Positions 12,883 through 13,641 of a DNA stretch of 13,641 bases are shown piece after piece. Positions within the stretch are counted from its first letter, which is position 1; each line of letters begins with the position of its first letter. The notes under the pieces were generated by a model, which did no database searches, was not told the origin of the DNA, and worked only from the letters and a program-made list of their open reading frames with translations. Where the stretch lies: the NCBI GenBank assembly GCA_017458885.1, contig JAFSZQ010000037.1:1-13641 (forward strand), written 5' to 3'. Position numbers and translations under genes: made by a program. The DNA is from Oscillospiraceae bacterium. GTDB taxonomy: Bacteria > Bacillota > Clostridia > Oscillospirales > Oscillospiraceae.

Positions 12883-13113
12883 ATGAAGGACTTGCTGCTC
12901 TACATCGCCCGCAGCCTGGTTGAACATCCAGACGACGTGACGGTCACGGAGGTGCAGGGTACGGACGAACTCACGCTGGAGCTGCGCGTCAACCCCGACG
13001 ACATGGGCAAGGTCATCGGCCGTCAGGGCCGCATTGCCAAGGAGATCCGCACGATCATGCGCTCCTACGCCCAGCGCACCGGCGTCAAGGTTTCCGTTGA
13101 TATTGTTGATTGA
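12883..13113 (+). CDS. khpA: KH-domain RNA-binding protein
   Basis: 76 residues. A single type-II-like KH domain with the RNA-binding loop in KVIGRQGRIAKEIRTIM (about residues 43-59; GRQG is the GxxG loop). KhpA family proteins (YlqC) bind RNA broadly, often as partner of KhpB, and affect cell division and elongation genes in streptococci. The place between rpsP and rimM is the standard one in Firmicutes. The start is 19 bases after the rpsP stop; the upstream GGGGGTCG gives a moderate ribosome site. Confidence 0.95.
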   Translation: MKDLLLYIARSLVEHPDDVTVTEVQGTDELTLELRVNPDDMGKVIGRQGRIAKEIRTIMRSYAQRTGVKVSVDIVD

Positions 13114-13116
13114 CGC

Positions 13117-13146
13117 GCAAAAGCGGCTCGTTTGAGCCGCTTTTGC
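13117..13146 (+). terminator. Hairpin between khpA and rimM, partial terminator or attenuator
   Basis: A 13-bp perfect stem (13117-13129 with 13134-13146), loop GTTT, four Ts in the right arm. It ends four bases before the rimM ribosome site AAGGAG (13151-13156). It resembles a terminator but has no T-run beyond the stem, so read-through to rimM is expected. Confidence 0.6.
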
Positions 13147-13161
13147 CATAAAGGAGCTACT

Positions 13162-13641
13162 ATGGGTCTATTTGACAAAGCCCCCGCGCCCACGCCGGCG
13201 CCGGAGTTTATCGAGGTGGGACAGATCGTCAACACCCACGGCGTGCGCGGCGAGGTCAAGGTGCAGCCCTGGGACGTCAGCGCCGAGCGCCTGTGTACGT
13301 TCAAGACGTTCTACATGGACGGCACGCCGTTTCGCCCACTGTCGAAGCGCGTCCACGGCGAGATGGTATTGATGACGCTGCCGGAGATCACGGACATGGA
13401 CGCCGCGGCAGCGCTCAAGACCAAGGTGCTGTCCATCCGGCGCGAGGACGTACGCCTGCCCAAGGGGGAGTACTTTGACGAGGAGATCGTCGGCATGAAC
13501 GTGTTCAACTATTTCCCGCACACCTACGTCGGCACCGTCGCCGAGGTGCTGACCTATCCCGCCCACAAGCTCTACCGCGTCAAGGGGCCGGAGAAGACCT
13601 ATCTGATCCCCGCGGTGAAGGACATTTTCGTCACGGATATC
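13162..13641 (+). CDS. rimM: Ribosome maturation factor RimM (3' end cut off)
   Basis: 160 residues visible, running off the window. RimM binds the 30S head and S19 during small-subunit maturation. After a Pro/Ala-rich start extension (MGLFDKAPAPTPAPE) the family opens with FIEVGQIVNTHGVRGEVKVQ, followed by the RimM N-domain; the PRC-barrel domain begins near residue 110 (YFDEEIVGMNVF) and ends LIPAVKDIFV as in other RimM proteins. About 10 residues appear to be missing. The ATG at 13162 is supported by AAGGAG five bases upstream, so the odd N-terminal extension is probably real. In Firmicutes trmD and rplS usually follow and are likely just beyond the edge. Confidence 0.95.
   Translation, partial: MGLFDKAPAPTPAPEFIEVGQIVNTHGVRGEVKVQPWDVSAERLCTFKTFYMDGTPFRPLSKRVHGEMVLMTLPEITDMDAAAALKTKVLSIRREDVRLPKGEYFDEEIVGMNVFNYFPHTYVGTVAEVLTYPAHKLYRVKGPEKTYLIPAVKDIFVTDI

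Noticed and set aside
1-13641. Mobile elements, CRISPR arrays, tRNA or rRNA genes
   Set aside because: No transposase-like gene, no terminal inverted repeats, no regularly spaced direct repeats and no tRNA-like cloverleaf were seen on reading both strands by eye.

Overview
The window is GC-rich, densely coded bacterial chromosome with mostly rho-independent-style hairpins between genes. Spo0A, a YlxM-Ffh-S16-KhpA-RimM operon, a NusG-II/Gx-transporter pair and a glmS-type ribozyme together point to a Gram-positive anaerobe of the class Clostridia. An Oscillospirales- or Christensenellales-like gut lineage would fit the GC content, but this is an inference from gene content only. No mobile element, CRISPR array, tRNA or rRNA was seen.

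Layout. 1-1049 is the 3' part of an FAD-dependent oxidoreductase carrying a C-terminal Rieske [2Fe-2S] domain. It converges on a two-gene minus-strand unit (1060-1939) encoding a Gx-family membrane protein and a NusG-domain-II protein. A divergent control region (1940-2127) follows, with one good promoter on each strand. The plus-strand promoter reads into a complete glmS ribozyme (about 2128-2258), then a three-gene operon (2311-5111): nagB, a GlmU-like left-handed beta-helix acetyltransferase without its nucleotidyltransferase half, and glmM. Single genes follow: a two-OB-fold SSB-like protein (5189-5800), SerA-type phosphoglycerate dehydrogenase (5891-7072), spo0A (7398-8153) and a secreted GH26-like glycoside hydrolase with a stalk domain (8450-10648). 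The window ends in the housekeeping operon ylxM-ffh-rpsP-khpA-rimM (10797 to the right edge, rimM cut off).

Most interesting region. The ribozyme senses glucosamine-6-phosphate (GlcN6P) and normally shuts off glmS, but here it precedes nagB. The next two genes use GlcN6P for cell-wall precursor synthesis: GlmM makes GlcN1P and the beta-helix protein should acetylate it. The simplest reading is that this NagB runs in reverse, making GlcN6P from fructose-6-phosphate and ammonia as a replacement for GlmS, under the usual glmS feedback ribozyme.

Second highlight. Spo0A has an intact DNA-binding domain, but its receiver domain has lost the phospho-accepting Asp (it is Glu57) and one of the two Mg-binding acidic residues (Ala12). 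Tandem 0A boxes lie upstream of its own gene. This suggests a Spo0A working without the usual phosphorelay, or a decaying one.
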